DNA of 64,000 bases from Cyclobacterium plantarum (GCF_011290685.1 NZ_JAANYN010000010.1:1-64000); one strand, 5' to 3'; shown: positions 26,173 through 34,824, counted from the first letter of the stretch. Notes: a model not told the origin generated them from the letters alone. A program made the numbers and translations.

Positions 26173-26250
26173 ACCCCTTATATGTCCTTCTATGCCTTAT
26201 ATGGTTTTTATTTTTTTACCATGTAAGTAATATAGGGGATTGTAAAGGGG
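26173..26250. repeat. Repeat B, copy 2
   Basis: CCCCTTATATGTCCTTCTATG and CCTTATATGGTT on the left face TACCATGTAAGTAATATAGG on the right, a diverged version of copy 1 about 90 bases further on. Confidence 0.65.
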
Positions 26251-26299
26251 ATGGTTTACTATGAAGCTTTTTCAAATCCTACTAGAAGAAAATACGAAA

Positions 26300-27445
26300 T
26301 CATAACTCAATATTTAGGCGCACAAACCCCATCTCATCCTCCAGATTGACAAAGATCCAAAGCATCCCATCCTTGATAAAATGCCGTAAAGGTTTCTCGG
26401 TTAAAAAGGGGAGTTTGGCCTCCCGGATCAGGTTCAACTCCTCGTCGTATAAGGCCAGGTAAACATTTACGCCGGAGGATTTTGGAAAAAGTCCTTCTGT
26501 TTTTTCGACGGTGAAATAATGTTCATAAAATAGCCTCCAATACCGCTTATTTTCGGCGTCGTAAACAGGCAAAAAGTAATGGGGTCCTTCCATGTACTGC
26601 TTGTAATATCGGGTGAATTCACCTGCTGCCCCAAAATCACCCCCTATAGCCCTATTTTCATCATCCAGCCACCTACTTTTAGAGGAAACGACCCGTATGG
26701 AATCTCCTACAGGATCGTAAAGGTACCATTCGCTCCCGGTTTCCGCTCCAAACAAGATGCCACTTTCCACCACTTCAAGGTACGTACTTACTTCGTGATA
26801 GGCTAAGTTCTCCCCCGTGTTCAATAAAGCAGTGTAAGTTTCCACTTTGTTTAATACAGGGACTGAATACCTGTAGATGTGCTTTTGATCCATGTCCACC
26901 CGTGCAAATTCTACTCCCTTGTTTTGGAATTCCTTTACAAGCCCATACAACCGACTATTGCGGATAGGGTCAATTTGCACGCCTATCAGGGATTCCTTCT
27001 CGCTGAGCACATCCCCGGAAAATCCCTTCGGATCCACATTCCAGGAATGTTCAAGCTGCCCATACTCTGAAAAAAGCAGCGGCCCCTTCCAGGTACTAAA
27101 AAATATGCGACCTCCATCCCAACCTTTGAGGGAATGAATACTATTTAGTCCATTTGGACCTTCTTTTTCAAAGGGAATTTTTCGGTCCAGAACCAGGCAA
27201 TCCAGGTCGATTTTTTCGAGTTGGTGTTGCTCCAGATCAAAATTAAACAGGTAACGTTGGTCTTCGCTCAGACCGGAAAGCTCAAGCCCCCACTTGAGAA
27301 ACAACAGTTCCTCTCCCGGATCAATCTGTACGGTATCCACCCTGATTGTGAGTTCCTGTATCTCCTTTTCCGCCGGAGAACCGCAAGACGTCAGCATAAA
27401 AATCAAACCAAATACAAAGCATAAAATGTCAAGTGGATTATTCAT
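26300..27445 (-). CDS. DUF4221-type propeller lipoprotein, copy 4
   Basis: The 381-residue lipoprotein has Cys21 in MLTSC. Signatures: VDTVQIDPGEELLFL, LFNFDLEQHQLEKIDLDCL, IPFEKEGPNGLNSIHSL and the C-terminal HFIKDGMLWIFVNLEDEMGFVRL. It is one of the more diverged copies; the usual GTG after EGPNG is GLN. It is flanked by repeat B on its 3' side and by an XRE-membrane gene on its 5' side, both on the minus strand. Confidence 0.83.
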   Translation of the reverse strand: MNNPLDILCFVFGLIFMLTSCGSPAEKEIQELTIRVDTVQIDPGEELLFLKWGLELSGLSEDQRYLFNFDLEQHQLEKIDLDCLVLDRKIPFEKEGPNGLNSIHSLKGWDGGRIFFSTWKGPLLFSEYGQLEHSWNVDPKGFSGDVLSEKESLIGVQIDPIRNSRLYGLVKEFQNKGVEFARVDMDQKHIYRYSVPVLNKVETYTALLNTGENLAYHEVSTYLEVVESGILFGAETGSEWYLYDPVGDSIRVVSSKSRWLDDENRAIGGDFGAAGEFTRYYKQYMEGPHYFLPVYDAENKRYWRLFYEHYFTVEKTEGLFPKSSGVNVYLALYDEELNLIREAKLPFLTEKPLRHFIKDGMLWIFVNLEDEMGFVRLNIEL

Positions 27446-27562
27446 TTGAACTTAAATTGGAATTAGGGATTTAGATTTTCAGATGCAGGACTCTTGGAGC
27501 AAGGATTAAGTCACGAATAGGATAATCAGTCCAATAAGGAGTGGAGCCAAATTGTTAGTTGA

Positions 27563-28159
27563 TTAGATAATAGTTAATTTAGGAAAGTATTTGACTTTCT
27601 TCTCTTTATCAATATTGATTGTATTTATTACGATTTGGATGAAATTATATGAATATAAAAACCCGAAAAATGAAAGCTTAATTACCGGATTCCCGAGTAT
27701 GGCAGGTGATATATCACCGGCTTGGCTAATTCGATAATACATACTCCCAATGAAATAGATGTAAGTTACTATTACGATAATTGTCCAACTTATTTGAAAA
27801 TTAAGGATTTCTTTACTGATGTGATTAAGATGCTTTATTTTCCCTTTTTTAGATATCCATAAAATCAATGGGATCAGTATTCCCAAAAGCGGAAATAGAA
27901 TAAACCCAAGCGAAGAAAGATTCAAAGCCATGAGAAAACCTTTGTCTTCAGTAATAGTCCAATCAATTATTTCATCAGGACTTGAATCTAAGGCATTAGC
28001 CAATCGTCTAAGCGTGTCTCCACGTGGTTCTGTTTCTCCATTTTCAATTCGCTGAATAGTTCGGATGCCTAATCCTGAGTTTTCGGCTAACAATTCCTGC
28101 GAAAGCCCTCTGCGATTACGTAATTCCTTTACTCTTTTTGCTAAAATTAAATTTTCCAT
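27563..28159 (-). CDS. XRE-family HTH regulator fused to membrane domain
   Basis: Residues 8-62 form a Cro/C1-type HTH (LRNRRGLSQELLAENSGLGIRTIQRIE, then ANALDSSPDEII). The C-terminal part has three or four membrane helices (about 74-96, 112-132, 152-172), similar to DUF4870-type membrane domains that accompany such HTHs in Bacteroidota. A membrane-tethered regulator sensing an envelope signal is plausible. It lies inside the DUF4221 array, on the same strand, 117 bases from copy 4; whether it controls the lipoproteins is unknown. Two imperfect direct repeats lie upstream. Confidence 0.82.
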   Translation of the reverse strand: MENLILAKRVKELRNRRGLSQELLAENSGLGIRTIQRIENGETEPRGDTLRRLANALDSSPDEIIDWTITEDKGFLMALNLSSLGFILFPLLGILIPLILWISKKGKIKHLNHISKEILNFQISWTIIVIVTYIYFIGSMYYRISQAGDISPAILGNPVIKLSFFGFLYSYNFIQIVINTINIDKEKKVKYFPKLTII

Positions 28160-28224
28160 TTTTCCTATACTTTAGTTAGGGAGCAAAAGTATACTTTTCC
28201 AATTCACGTGATTACGCCCTTATA

Positions 28225-28277
28225 GCGTCATATTTACGCCATTTGTGTTTTAATGCGTCAAAGCTATGCCATTTATG
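28225..28277 (-). promoter_or_regulatory. Direct repeats upstream of the XRE gene
   Basis: Two 23-nt imperfect direct repeats (28225-28247, 28255-28277; 18 of 23 positions equal, both GCGTCA...GCCATTT.TG) are spaced 30 bp, about 65-118 nt before the XRE start. They could be operator sites. Confidence 0.35.
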
Positions 28278-28318
28278 TCCATCGTGGTTTTATGATTTAA
28301 GATTGGATAAATCCGAAA

Positions 28319-29455
28319 TCATAAATCAAAATTCAATTGGACAATGCCCAACTCATCCTCCAGATTGACCAAGATCCAGATTTTATCGTCTTTGGCGAGA
28401 GAAAAGTGGGGTACATGGTCAAGCTGAGGCACGGAAGTTTCATGAAGTAAGTTAAGCTCATTATCCAATACCATCAGGTAGACGGCGGTGGAAACAGGTT
28501 TTGGAAATCCCCCCGGAGGATGCTCATCCGGATAGGAATACTCATAATAAAAACGAAAATAACGTCCATTTTCAACATCCCATATTAAAGGACCGAATGA
28601 TACCTCCTCATACAATGCCACATATGCCCTTTGAAAAGCAGCCTTATCCTCGGTTGCTAGGCTGTAAACCCCCTTTTTCTCATTGGCTGTCAACGATAGG
28701 TTATATTTCTTCTTCGCTAATTGTTGGGTTTCGGGATCGAAAATAAACACAGTACTAGAAACCGTACTGCCGACTACCAGCTTATTCTGACCATAGGCCT
28801 GCATGACAAAGCCTGGCGCATACCGTCGCTGGGAGTTACCCTCCCTGTGTTCCAGGTTAAAGTCTCCATGCTTGAATTCCTTTGCCAAGGGGATATATGA
28901 AAATTCATCCCTGCTGAGGCTATAATACCCCAGTTCACTGGTATTGGCTGCATTGTCGACAATCTGTCCATAAATCTGGTCTCCTACTACCTTTACGGGC
29001 TGAAAAGCCTTCCTGTCTACATGCATTAATGAGGCTCCCTCAAGCAAAGGGTCAAATTCCCCGAGTTTATTCCCCTCCCAATCAAAAATACCTGCCTGAT
29101 TACTGGTCTGTATGAGCAATTTTCCGGAGTCAAGCGGTACCAGGTAATCCACATATTCCCCGGTGCCGCTCGGGCCTTCCTTTTCAAAGGGATACTTTCC
29201 AGCCAACTCAAGTTTTTCCAGGTCAATTTTTTCTACCGCATGGTCAAAATCATTGAAGTTAAACAGAAAGTGGTTATTATCCGTAAAAAAACTCCTTGAA
29301 GCAGCTAAATAGGGAAAAACAAGCTGTTCTCCTCCATCTATCAAGACTGTATCCAGGCTAAAATCCAGTTGGACTTGGCCTGTTTTCTCCAGATTATCAC
29401 TGCCCCCACAGCCTAAAAGTAGTCCAAATAATAAAAGGAGAATTAAAAGTTTCAT
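28319..29455 (-). CDS. DUF4221-type propeller lipoprotein, copy 5
   Basis: The 378-residue lipoprotein has Cys16 in LLLGC. Signatures: LDTVLIDGGEQLVF, FNFNDFDHAVEKIDLEKL, YPFEKEGPSGTGEYV and C-terminal LAKDDKIWILVNLEDELGIVQL, so the final motif is slightly altered (GIVQL for GFVRL). The upstream leader is a long AT-rich stretch, as for copies 2 and 6. Confidence 0.84.
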   Translation of the reverse strand: MKLLILLLLFGLLLGCGGSDNLEKTGQVQLDFSLDTVLIDGGEQLVFPYLAASRSFFTDNNHFLFNFNDFDHAVEKIDLEKLELAGKYPFEKEGPSGTGEYVDYLVPLDSGKLLIQTSNQAGIFDWEGNKLGEFDPLLEGASLMHVDRKAFQPVKVVGDQIYGQIVDNAANTSELGYYSLSRDEFSYIPLAKEFKHGDFNLEHREGNSQRRYAPGFVMQAYGQNKLVVGSTVSSTVFIFDPETQQLAKKKYNLSLTANEKKGVYSLATEDKAAFQRAYVALYEEVSFGPLIWDVENGRYFRFYYEYSYPDEHPPGGFPKPVSTAVYLMVLDNELNLLHETSVPQLDHVPHFSLAKDDKIWILVNLEDELGIVQLNFDL

Positions 29456-29554
29456 GTATTAAAAGTATTATCGAAACTAATTTTTTTAAATTTTAAAGCA
29501 ATTAAAATTAATTGGTGTTAAAACAAAGATAAATTAACTCATTAAACCATCAGA

Positions 29555-30700
29555 TCATAAATCAAAACCAAATTGTACAAACCCCATCTCATCCTCTATG
29601 TTCTCAAACACCCAGAGCTTGCCATCTTTGGCAAAATGAAAAGGCGGGCGTTGGGTCAATTGGGGAATGGCGGATTCGGCCAACATGTTCAAATCTTTGT
29701 CATAAACCGTCAAAAACACCTTAGCTCCGGAAGGCTGTTGAAAGGGGCTGCCCTCAGGTTTTTCGGCATTGTCATCAAATTCCATGATAAAGGAAAATCT
29801 GTAATACACCTCATTGACTTCATCCCAGACCGGTGGCAAAAAACCTACTTCCTCATATATTCTCCTATAAATACCGGCAAACTCCTCAATGCCTCCAACT
29901 TGTGATGGATAGTTTCCCTTCTTCTCCGTAGCCGTGAGTTCGCTGGAATATTCATGATGCTGCGCCGCACCGGTATCCTTGTCCAACTCATACATTTCAT
30001 TGGTTCCCTCTACCCCTACTATCAGTTTGTCTCCAGCATAGGTGATATACTTGGCCATGGTAAATCTCCCTCCATCAGTGATCTGTATGTCAAGTTTTCT
30101 GGCCTTTTCGAAAATGGGAATATCAAACCGTTGAATCTTATCTTCGTCAACAAGGATTTTGGCAACCTCCGTATTGCCGTCTTCCCAGCTGGAAATTAAA
30201 CCATAGTATACGTCAGTTTCCTCCGGGATCAGCACCGCAGAAATCAGGTTCTCCGAATCCGAAAGCCTTTCCGTTTCATTTCCCACTTTCTTAAAGTCAA
30301 TTTGACTTTTTTTCTTCCCATTTAAGTCAACTATATTGTCTTGATTATAGCACCGGACCAAAAGGGAATTTTCATCTTTGAGCAGGAACCCGAAAAAATA
30401 CTGCCCCACCCCATCTGGGCCCTCCTTTGACAGCATAATTTTTCCTTTGTAGGCCAACTCATCCAGATTGATTTTTTCGATGGCAAACTCGGTATTGTTA
30501 AAATTATACAGGTGTGTTTTTTCCGGGCTAAGTTGGGCCTGGGACAAGCTGGAATTCACATACAAAATTTCCTGGCCCGGATGGACCATCACGGTATCTA
30601 TGGAATAATTTAAACGAACCTGATCCTCGTTTTCTCCCCCATCACCACTCCCGCAGGCAAGCATCATTCCACAAAGCAAGACAAAAATTAACTGTTTCAT
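29555..30700 (-). CDS. DUF4221-type propeller lipoprotein, copy 6
   Basis: From the ATG at 30700 the product has 381 residues with lipobox MMLAC (Cys16) and an acidic stretch just after the Cys (GDGGENED), which could act as a surface-export signal of the Bacteroidota LES type. Signatures: IDTVMVHPGQEILYV, YNFNNTEFAIEKINLDEL, LSKEGPDGVGQYFF, and C-terminal HFAKDGKLWVFENIEDEMGFVQF. The open frame extends 59 codons upstream, but that part crosses AT-rich leader sequence and would bury the signal peptide, so it was rejected. Confidence 0.84.
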   Translation of the reverse strand: MKQLIFVLLCGMMLACGSGDGGENEDQVRLNYSIDTVMVHPGQEILYVNSSLSQAQLSPEKTHLYNFNNTEFAIEKINLDELAYKGKIMLSKEGPDGVGQYFFGFLLKDENSLLVRCYNQDNIVDLNGKKKSQIDFKKVGNETERLSDSENLISAVLIPEETDVYYGLISSWEDGNTEVAKILVDEDKIQRFDIPIFEKARKLDIQITDGGRFTMAKYITYAGDKLIVGVEGTNEMYELDKDTGAAQHHEYSSELTATEKKGNYPSQVGGIEEFAGIYRRIYEEVGFLPPVWDEVNEVYYRFSFIMEFDDNAEKPEGSPFQQPSGAKVFLTVYDKDLNMLAESAIPQLTQRPPFHFAKDGKLWVFENIEDEMGFVQFGFDL

Positions 30701-30870
30701 AAGAGAGCTTTTTATTGAGACTAAAAAATTAGGAATTTTATATGGCAATAAAAATAAATTATTGTTAAAAATTAATAATTTAACTAAAATTAGCTGTTTG
30801 GATAAATAATTAGCGGGCCAAGCTACAGCAGTGGTAAAGCTTTCAGGACAAGACAGTTCCTCCTTTTGGT

Positions 30871-31026
30871 GAACCATATAAGAAATATAAGGGATTATAA
30901 GGGTAAGGGCTCATTTTGGTGTTTTCTTCTGAAAACCGATCATTAACTATTATTTAAAGAACAATTTAAGAAACTGCCCTGACCTAAAAAATCACTTATA
31001 TGTTCTTCTATGCCTTATATGGTTCA
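30871..31026. repeat. Repeat B, copy 3, halves in reversed order
   Basis: The right half (GAACCATATAAGAAATATAA, 30871 on) comes first and the left half (CACTTATATGTTCTTCTATGCC, then TTATATGGTT, to 31026) follows after about 85 bases. It fills most of the gap 30701-31062 between DUF4221 copies 6 and 7; nothing else is visible there. Confidence 0.65.
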
Positions 31027-31062
31027 GATTCCTTTTTTTAACAACCTACAAACCCTCCGACA

Positions 31063-32217
31063 TCACAAATCAAAACTCAACCTTACAAAACCCATCTCAT
31101 CCTCCATATTCTCAAAAATCCAGATTTTACCGTCTTTGGCAAAGTGGTAAGGCGGTGGCTGGTCCAATTCAGGAACGGCAGATTCCCGCAACAAATTAAA
31201 ATCGGCATCGTAGATCGTCAGGTACACGCTGGCACCGGTGGGTTTGGGAAAAAGACTATCTGAAGGACTGCTGTTCGCAACGTTGTATTTCTGTTGGTGT
31301 GAAAACCGGAAATAAACCTTTCGGCTTTCGTCCCAAATGGGCTTTTGATAGGAAATTTCTTCCGTAGCTTTCTTATACAGTTCTTGAAATAAGGCCCTAT
31401 CGTTTATTTTTTCAGGAAAGACGGTCTCCTTTTCCCGGGGAATCCAGCCGTTTTCGAAGGTCTTTTTATAAAATCCCTCTTGTCCCGGTTCACGTATATA
31501 AAGATCTGAACTTCCGTTTAGGCCCAGCAAAACCCTATCATTTTCCACTTCCAGGTATTCTCCACCACTAATAAATAAGGCCGTGGTCCCATCGTCAAAG
31601 TCCGTCTGGTACTGCATTGATTTTTTCAGCAGGGGGTTCCTTACTTTCCGATACGTTTGTTCTTCCGTATCCCAGAACAAAAGCTGTGTCTCCCGCACGC
31701 CCGGAATGATGTACACCCCCGCATAGGCCGAAGGGTTCTCCGGCAATTGTACCGGAAACAGCACGTTTCCTTCTTCCGTTTCCGATGCAAAGGCAGGGAC
31801 TGTTTCAGGCCCCACATCTGCCAATTTCTTGCCACTACTATCAAAAAGGGCATGATTGCCATATCCGGACATCAGGAATTTATCTTCCTCTACCAATCTC
31901 ATTCCGAACATATATGGCCCTATGCCATCAGGCCCTTCTTTTTCGAAAGGAAGCAAAGCCTGCAGTGCCAATTTATCCAGATCGATTTGTTCGATGGTGT
32001 GGGTTTGACTGTTTAAATTATACAGGTATTTTTTGTCCGTACTCAGGGCAGCAAAACGCAGGCTATTGTTCAAAAAAAGGATTTCCCCTTTGGCATCGAC
32101 CTGTACGGTATCCAAAGTAAAATCCAAATCCGGTGCTTGCCTGTTTTCATCGGAGGAACCGCCAGTTCCGCAGGCTGCCAAAAACAGGAAAACCAAGCCG
32201 CATAGCAATTGCTTCAT
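31063..32217 (-). CDS. DUF4221-type propeller lipoprotein, copy 7
   Basis: The 384-residue lipoprotein has Cys16 in FLAAC followed by GTGGSSDEN, again acidic after the Cys. Signatures: LDTVQVDAKGEILFL, YNLNSQTHTIEQIDLDKL, LPFEKEGPDGIGPYMFG and C-terminal HFAKDGKIWIFENMEDEMGFVRL. It is the most upstream member of the minus-strand array. Repeat C lies directly upstream. Confidence 0.85.
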   Translation of the reverse strand: MKQLLCGLVFLFLAACGTGGSSDENRQAPDLDFTLDTVQVDAKGEILFLNNSLRFAALSTDKKYLYNLNSQTHTIEQIDLDKLALQALLPFEKEGPDGIGPYMFGMRLVEEDKFLMSGYGNHALFDSSGKKLADVGPETVPAFASETEEGNVLFPVQLPENPSAYAGVYIIPGVRETQLLFWDTEEQTYRKVRNPLLKKSMQYQTDFDDGTTALFISGGEYLEVENDRVLLGLNGSSDLYIREPGQEGFYKKTFENGWIPREKETVFPEKINDRALFQELYKKATEEISYQKPIWDESRKVYFRFSHQQKYNVANSSPSDSLFPKPTGASVYLTIYDADFNLLRESAVPELDQPPPYHFAKDGKIWIFENMEDEMGFVRLSFDL

Positions 32218-32288
32218 GAGTAATGATTTGATTGAAAAAGTAAAATACGGAAAAAATCATGCGCTTGAAAATTCTTTTCAAATCCATT

Positions 32289-32556
32289 GCCCTAAGGGTT
32301 TTCCCAACTCCTAGGGTCTTTTTGCGGAGCGTGTACGAAGAAAACAGTCGAGGTCTAAAAAGAGCACAGACCTTTGGGGTTTTCCCAACCCCGAAGGTCT
32401 TTTCGCGGAGCGTACACGAAAAAAACCGTCGAGGTCGCAAAGACCTCAACGGTTATAGTAGCATCCTGACCTTTGGGGTTTTCGAAACCCCGTATTCTTT
32501 CCGGAAGCCTGCACGAAAAAACCCTCGAGGTCTCAAAGACCTCAAGGGTGACGGGG
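32289..32556. repeat. Repeat C, three tandem units of about 88 nt
   Basis: Units at about 32289-32367, 32368-32455 and 32468-32556. Each has a GGGGTT/AACCCC hairpin, then CGGAGCGT-CACGAAAA, then a hairpin such as ACCGTCGAGGTCGCAAAGAC or ACCCTCGAGGTCTCAAAGAC completed by CTCAACGGT or CTCAAGGGT. The first unit lacks the closing arm. The gap 32218-32648 holds nothing else I recognise. Confidence 0.75.
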
Positions 32557-32648
32557 ATGCAGTTTCTAAAAACCCCAAAACTTATCACGATTAAGGACCA
32601 TAAAAAAGAACCGTTTGCAATCCACAACTTTTTATGTCATGATTTAAC

Positions 32649-32900
32649 TCATTTGGGCACATGCTCCTCTTCACCTGCTAATTCTTTTAAATAATTTGGG
32701 CAAAAATCATATCCATTTTGCCACGCAATCCCTCCCCCGGATTCAATAAAGGCCTGATTGAATTTCTCATAATCTAGCAATTCTGCTGTGAATCCTTTTC
32801 CTATATAGGGACGAAAATTAATGATTTTCTTTTCCCCATCTTTGAATTTGACCCAAATTCGATAATCTTCTAATATTTTTATTTCAATTACTTCGTTCAT
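32649..32900 (-). CDS. DUF2442 protein
   Basis: The 83-residue protein is a DUF2442 domain: VIEIKILEDYRIWVKFKDGE, then INFRPYI and IAWQNGYDFCPNYLKE. DUF2442 genes are very often next to DUF4160 genes and the pair is suspected to be toxin-antitoxin-like, without proof. Its start is 7 bases after the expected end of the DUF4160 frame, so the two form an operon. Confidence 0.87.
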   Translation of the reverse strand: MNEVIEIKILEDYRIWVKFKDGEKKIINFRPYIGKGFTAELLDYEKFNQAFIESGGGIAWQNGYDFCPNYLKELAGEEEHVPK

Positions 32901-32907
32901 ACCAGCA

Positions 32908-33168
32908 CTAATCTAAAGGTTTGATTCTATTCAATGAAGTAGGGACAATTGCTTTTTCCCAATTTCTAATCAATTCATCCCTATGTTAGGAAGACCACTC
33001 CAGCACCATTGCATGGGCTCTCTTAGGTAGTTTACCTGCCAAAATTTTTAATGTGGCAATATCATATTCTGCTTTCATTCCTTGATATTCGGCATGGAAG
33101 TGAGGTGGATTGTGGTCTTGAAAGTACATCCGAATGACAATTCCATAGAATCTTGAAATTTCAGGCAT
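32908..33168 (-). pseudogene. DUF4160 gene interrupted by an in-frame TAA
   Basis: The first 60 codons give MPEISRFYGIVIRMYF, HNPPHFHAEY and AHAMVLEWSS, a clear DUF4160 domain. TAA at 32988-32986 stops it, but the same frame then reads HRDELIRNWEKAI and IKPLD to a TAG at 32910-32908, which is the normal DUF4160 C-terminus. Full length would be 86 residues plus the skipped stop, the family norm. Truncation, readthrough or a base error are all possible. Alternative call: a functional 60-residue protein. Confidence 0.8.
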
Positions 33169-33337
33169 TTTTATTCAAAGATAAAAATTTTCATTAGTTC
33201 GCCCTATAGATTTTGACTAAGTTAAAAAAATGGATAAAAATCCAAAACCCTTTTATATGGATCCAAGTGAAGGCCCGATACTTTCAAACATTTCGGAACT
33301 ATGCGAATGTTTATACCGTCCAGGATTCACTAAGGAA

Positions 33338-33826
33338 TCAAATCCCCTTCCCCACTTTAGCCAGCGCTTTTTGGTCAAACTGCCCTTCCAGCTCGATTAC
33401 CATATATTCTTCATCCTCGTTAGAACGAATCAACAGCACCAGGCCTTTCATACTTCGCTCGCCCAGGGAGTAGATGGAAATCCCGCTGTCTTTTTCTTCC
33501 GCTTCCATCATCAGTTCGTAGTTTTCCCGCTCAAGTCCCTGCGCCAGCTTTCTGAAATCCAATCGTGCCTGATTTCCACTCACCGGAAGCTTAAACAGCT
33601 TGACCCTGTCGATACTTTCGGTGATGGCGGACAGGTTGGCTTCTTCGATATCGATATCCCAGCCCTTGGCAAAATCGAGGAAATTGCCAGCCAGATCCAG
33701 GTGGAAAAAGGATTCATCTCCTTTGTATTGATTGTAAAGCCGGTCTACGCTTTTGCTCTGTCCAAAGAGGCTTAACGGTTGGCAAAAGAAAAGGGAAAGG
33801 AAAACAATGTTTAGTGCATTTTTCAT
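33338..33826 (-). CDS. DUF4252 protein, second copy of the pair
   Basis: The 162-residue protein (ATG 33826, chosen because it gives a standard signal peptide ending near LFGQS) is a DUF4252 domain: DRLYNQYKGDESFFHLDL, then SIDRVKLFKL and FDQKALAKVGKGI at the end. DUF4252 proteins commonly follow ECF sigma/anti-sigma genes in Bacteroidota; function unknown. It follows the first DUF4252 gene by 45 bases. Confidence 0.82.
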   Translation of the reverse strand: MKNALNIVFLSLFFCQPLSLFGQSKSVDRLYNQYKGDESFFHLDLAGNFLDFAKGWDIDIEEANLSAITESIDRVKLFKLPVSGNQARLDFRKLAQGLERENYELMMEAEEKDSGISIYSLGERSMKGLVLLIRSNEDEEYMVIELEGQFDQKALAKVGKGI

Positions 33827-33871
33827 GATTGTCTGATTGAATGTGTAATCGATACGTAAATTTTTCAAAAC

Positions 33872-34399
33872 TTATTCTTTGTTGCCCTGCCCGTATTCCT
33901 TCATACCCGGCAGGTTGGTTTTTTCGGATAGCATGTTCAGGTCTTGATAGGTAAAATCTCCCAGCATGCTCATCAGGGTGAATTCGGTATTTGCTCCCGA
34001 AACCATCAGCAGCTCTTTTATCCTGCCCCCTTCCTCTCTCACCATAAATTTCAGCGAACTTCCCTTATCCTTGATGTCCATCAGATCTTCGTATTTGTTG
34101 CGATTGAGCAGTCCAATGGCCTCATCAAACATGTTCAGCCCACTTACCTGTTCACCGGAAAGGATACGGATGCCCTTCACCTTGGAGATAAGAGAGAACA
34201 ATTCCTCGGCATCCTCATCCCCCTCTACACTATTGGAATTCAGAAAGCCTCCTGCCATCTGCATCATTTTGGGGCTGATATACACCCGGGAAAAGCGCTC
34301 ATCCTCCATGTATTTGGCATAGAAGCGCTCAATGGCATCTTCCTGCGCTTGTACCAGTACAGGTAAAAGCAAAACGACCAATACTACTAATTTTTTCAT
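33872..34399 (-). CDS. DUF4252 protein, first copy
   Basis: The 175-residue protein has a signal peptide ending near VQAQE (residue 19), then the DUF4252 body: IERFYAKYMEDERFSRVYIS, LISKVKGIRIL, DFTYQDLNMLSEKTNLPG. Its ATG overlaps the stop of the putative anti-sigma gene by 4 bases, indicating translational coupling. It is a distant homologue of the next gene. Confidence 0.84.
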   Translation of the reverse strand: MKKLVVLVVLLLPVLVQAQEDAIERFYAKYMEDERFSRVYISPKMMQMAGGFLNSNSVEGDEDAEELFSLISKVKGIRILSGEQVSGLNMFDEAIGLLNRNKYEDLMDIKDKGSSLKFMVREEGGRIKELLMVSGANTEFTLMSMLGDFTYQDLNMLSEKTNLPGMKEYGQGNKE

Positions 34400-34824
34400 C
34401 TTTGGTGTTGATTATTGATTTCATACCAATCTGTACCTGCATTCAGGTATTTCAGATTTTCCACATTTTCCAGTTGGCGGGTACCTTTATGGAGTTGCTC
34501 CTGTAAGATCTCCATGGCCTCCACCACCTGCAGATAGGCCTGCTTTTGTTGCTGCTCCCGATAGCTGGCATAACCCCACCAGCAGGCCATAAGGGTAAAG
34601 AGCAGGGCTATCCCGGCTACCATCCTTTGCCAGGGAAAAGCTGTAGCTGGTTTTGGAAAAGCATTGGGCTTTTCGTCTCTCAAAGCGGCCATGCCTTTTC
34701 TAAAGGCGGACTGAGGCTGATTTTCAGTCAATTCTTCCTGCTCCCCAAAAAGCAAACTTTCTTCTTCCAGGCTGCTTTCCCCCTTCCAATATTTTTCCCA
34801 CAATTCAGATTTGTCCGTTCCCAT
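34396..34824 (-). CDS. Putative anti-sigma factor, single-pass membrane protein
   Basis: The 142-residue protein has a cytoplasmic-looking acidic N-terminus (ELWEKYWKGESSLEEESLL), one membrane segment (about 68-88, MVAGIALLFTLMACWWGYA) and a short exterior coiled coil. That start resembles the zinc-less anti-sigma domains of Bacteroidota. It overlaps the ECF sigma gene by 20 bases upstream and DUF4252 by 4 bases downstream, which supports the role; no biochemical motif proves it. Confidence 0.7.
   Translation of the reverse strand: MGTDKSELWEKYWKGESSLEEESLLFGEQEELTENQPQSAFRKGMAALRDEKPNAFPKPATAFPWQRMVAGIALLFTLMACWWGYASYREQQQKQAYLQVVEAMEILQEQLHKGTRQLENVENLKYLNAGTDWYEINNQHQR

Noticed and set aside
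29555-30877. Longer start for DUF4221 copy 6 at 30877
   Set aside because: It would place 59 unlike residues before a normal lipoprotein signal peptide and cross the AT-rich leader and a repeat B half.
32259-32594. Open frame of 111 codons across repeat C
   Set aside because: Its product is just the translated tandem repeat (recurring FGVFxTPxxF and RGxKDL words); stems explain the sequence better.
33230-33775. Plus-strand frame of 181 codons starting before and running through the DUF4252 gene
   Set aside because: Most of it is antisense to a clear signal-peptide protein. Its first 40 codons are outside and look slightly protein-like, but no family or promoter supports it.
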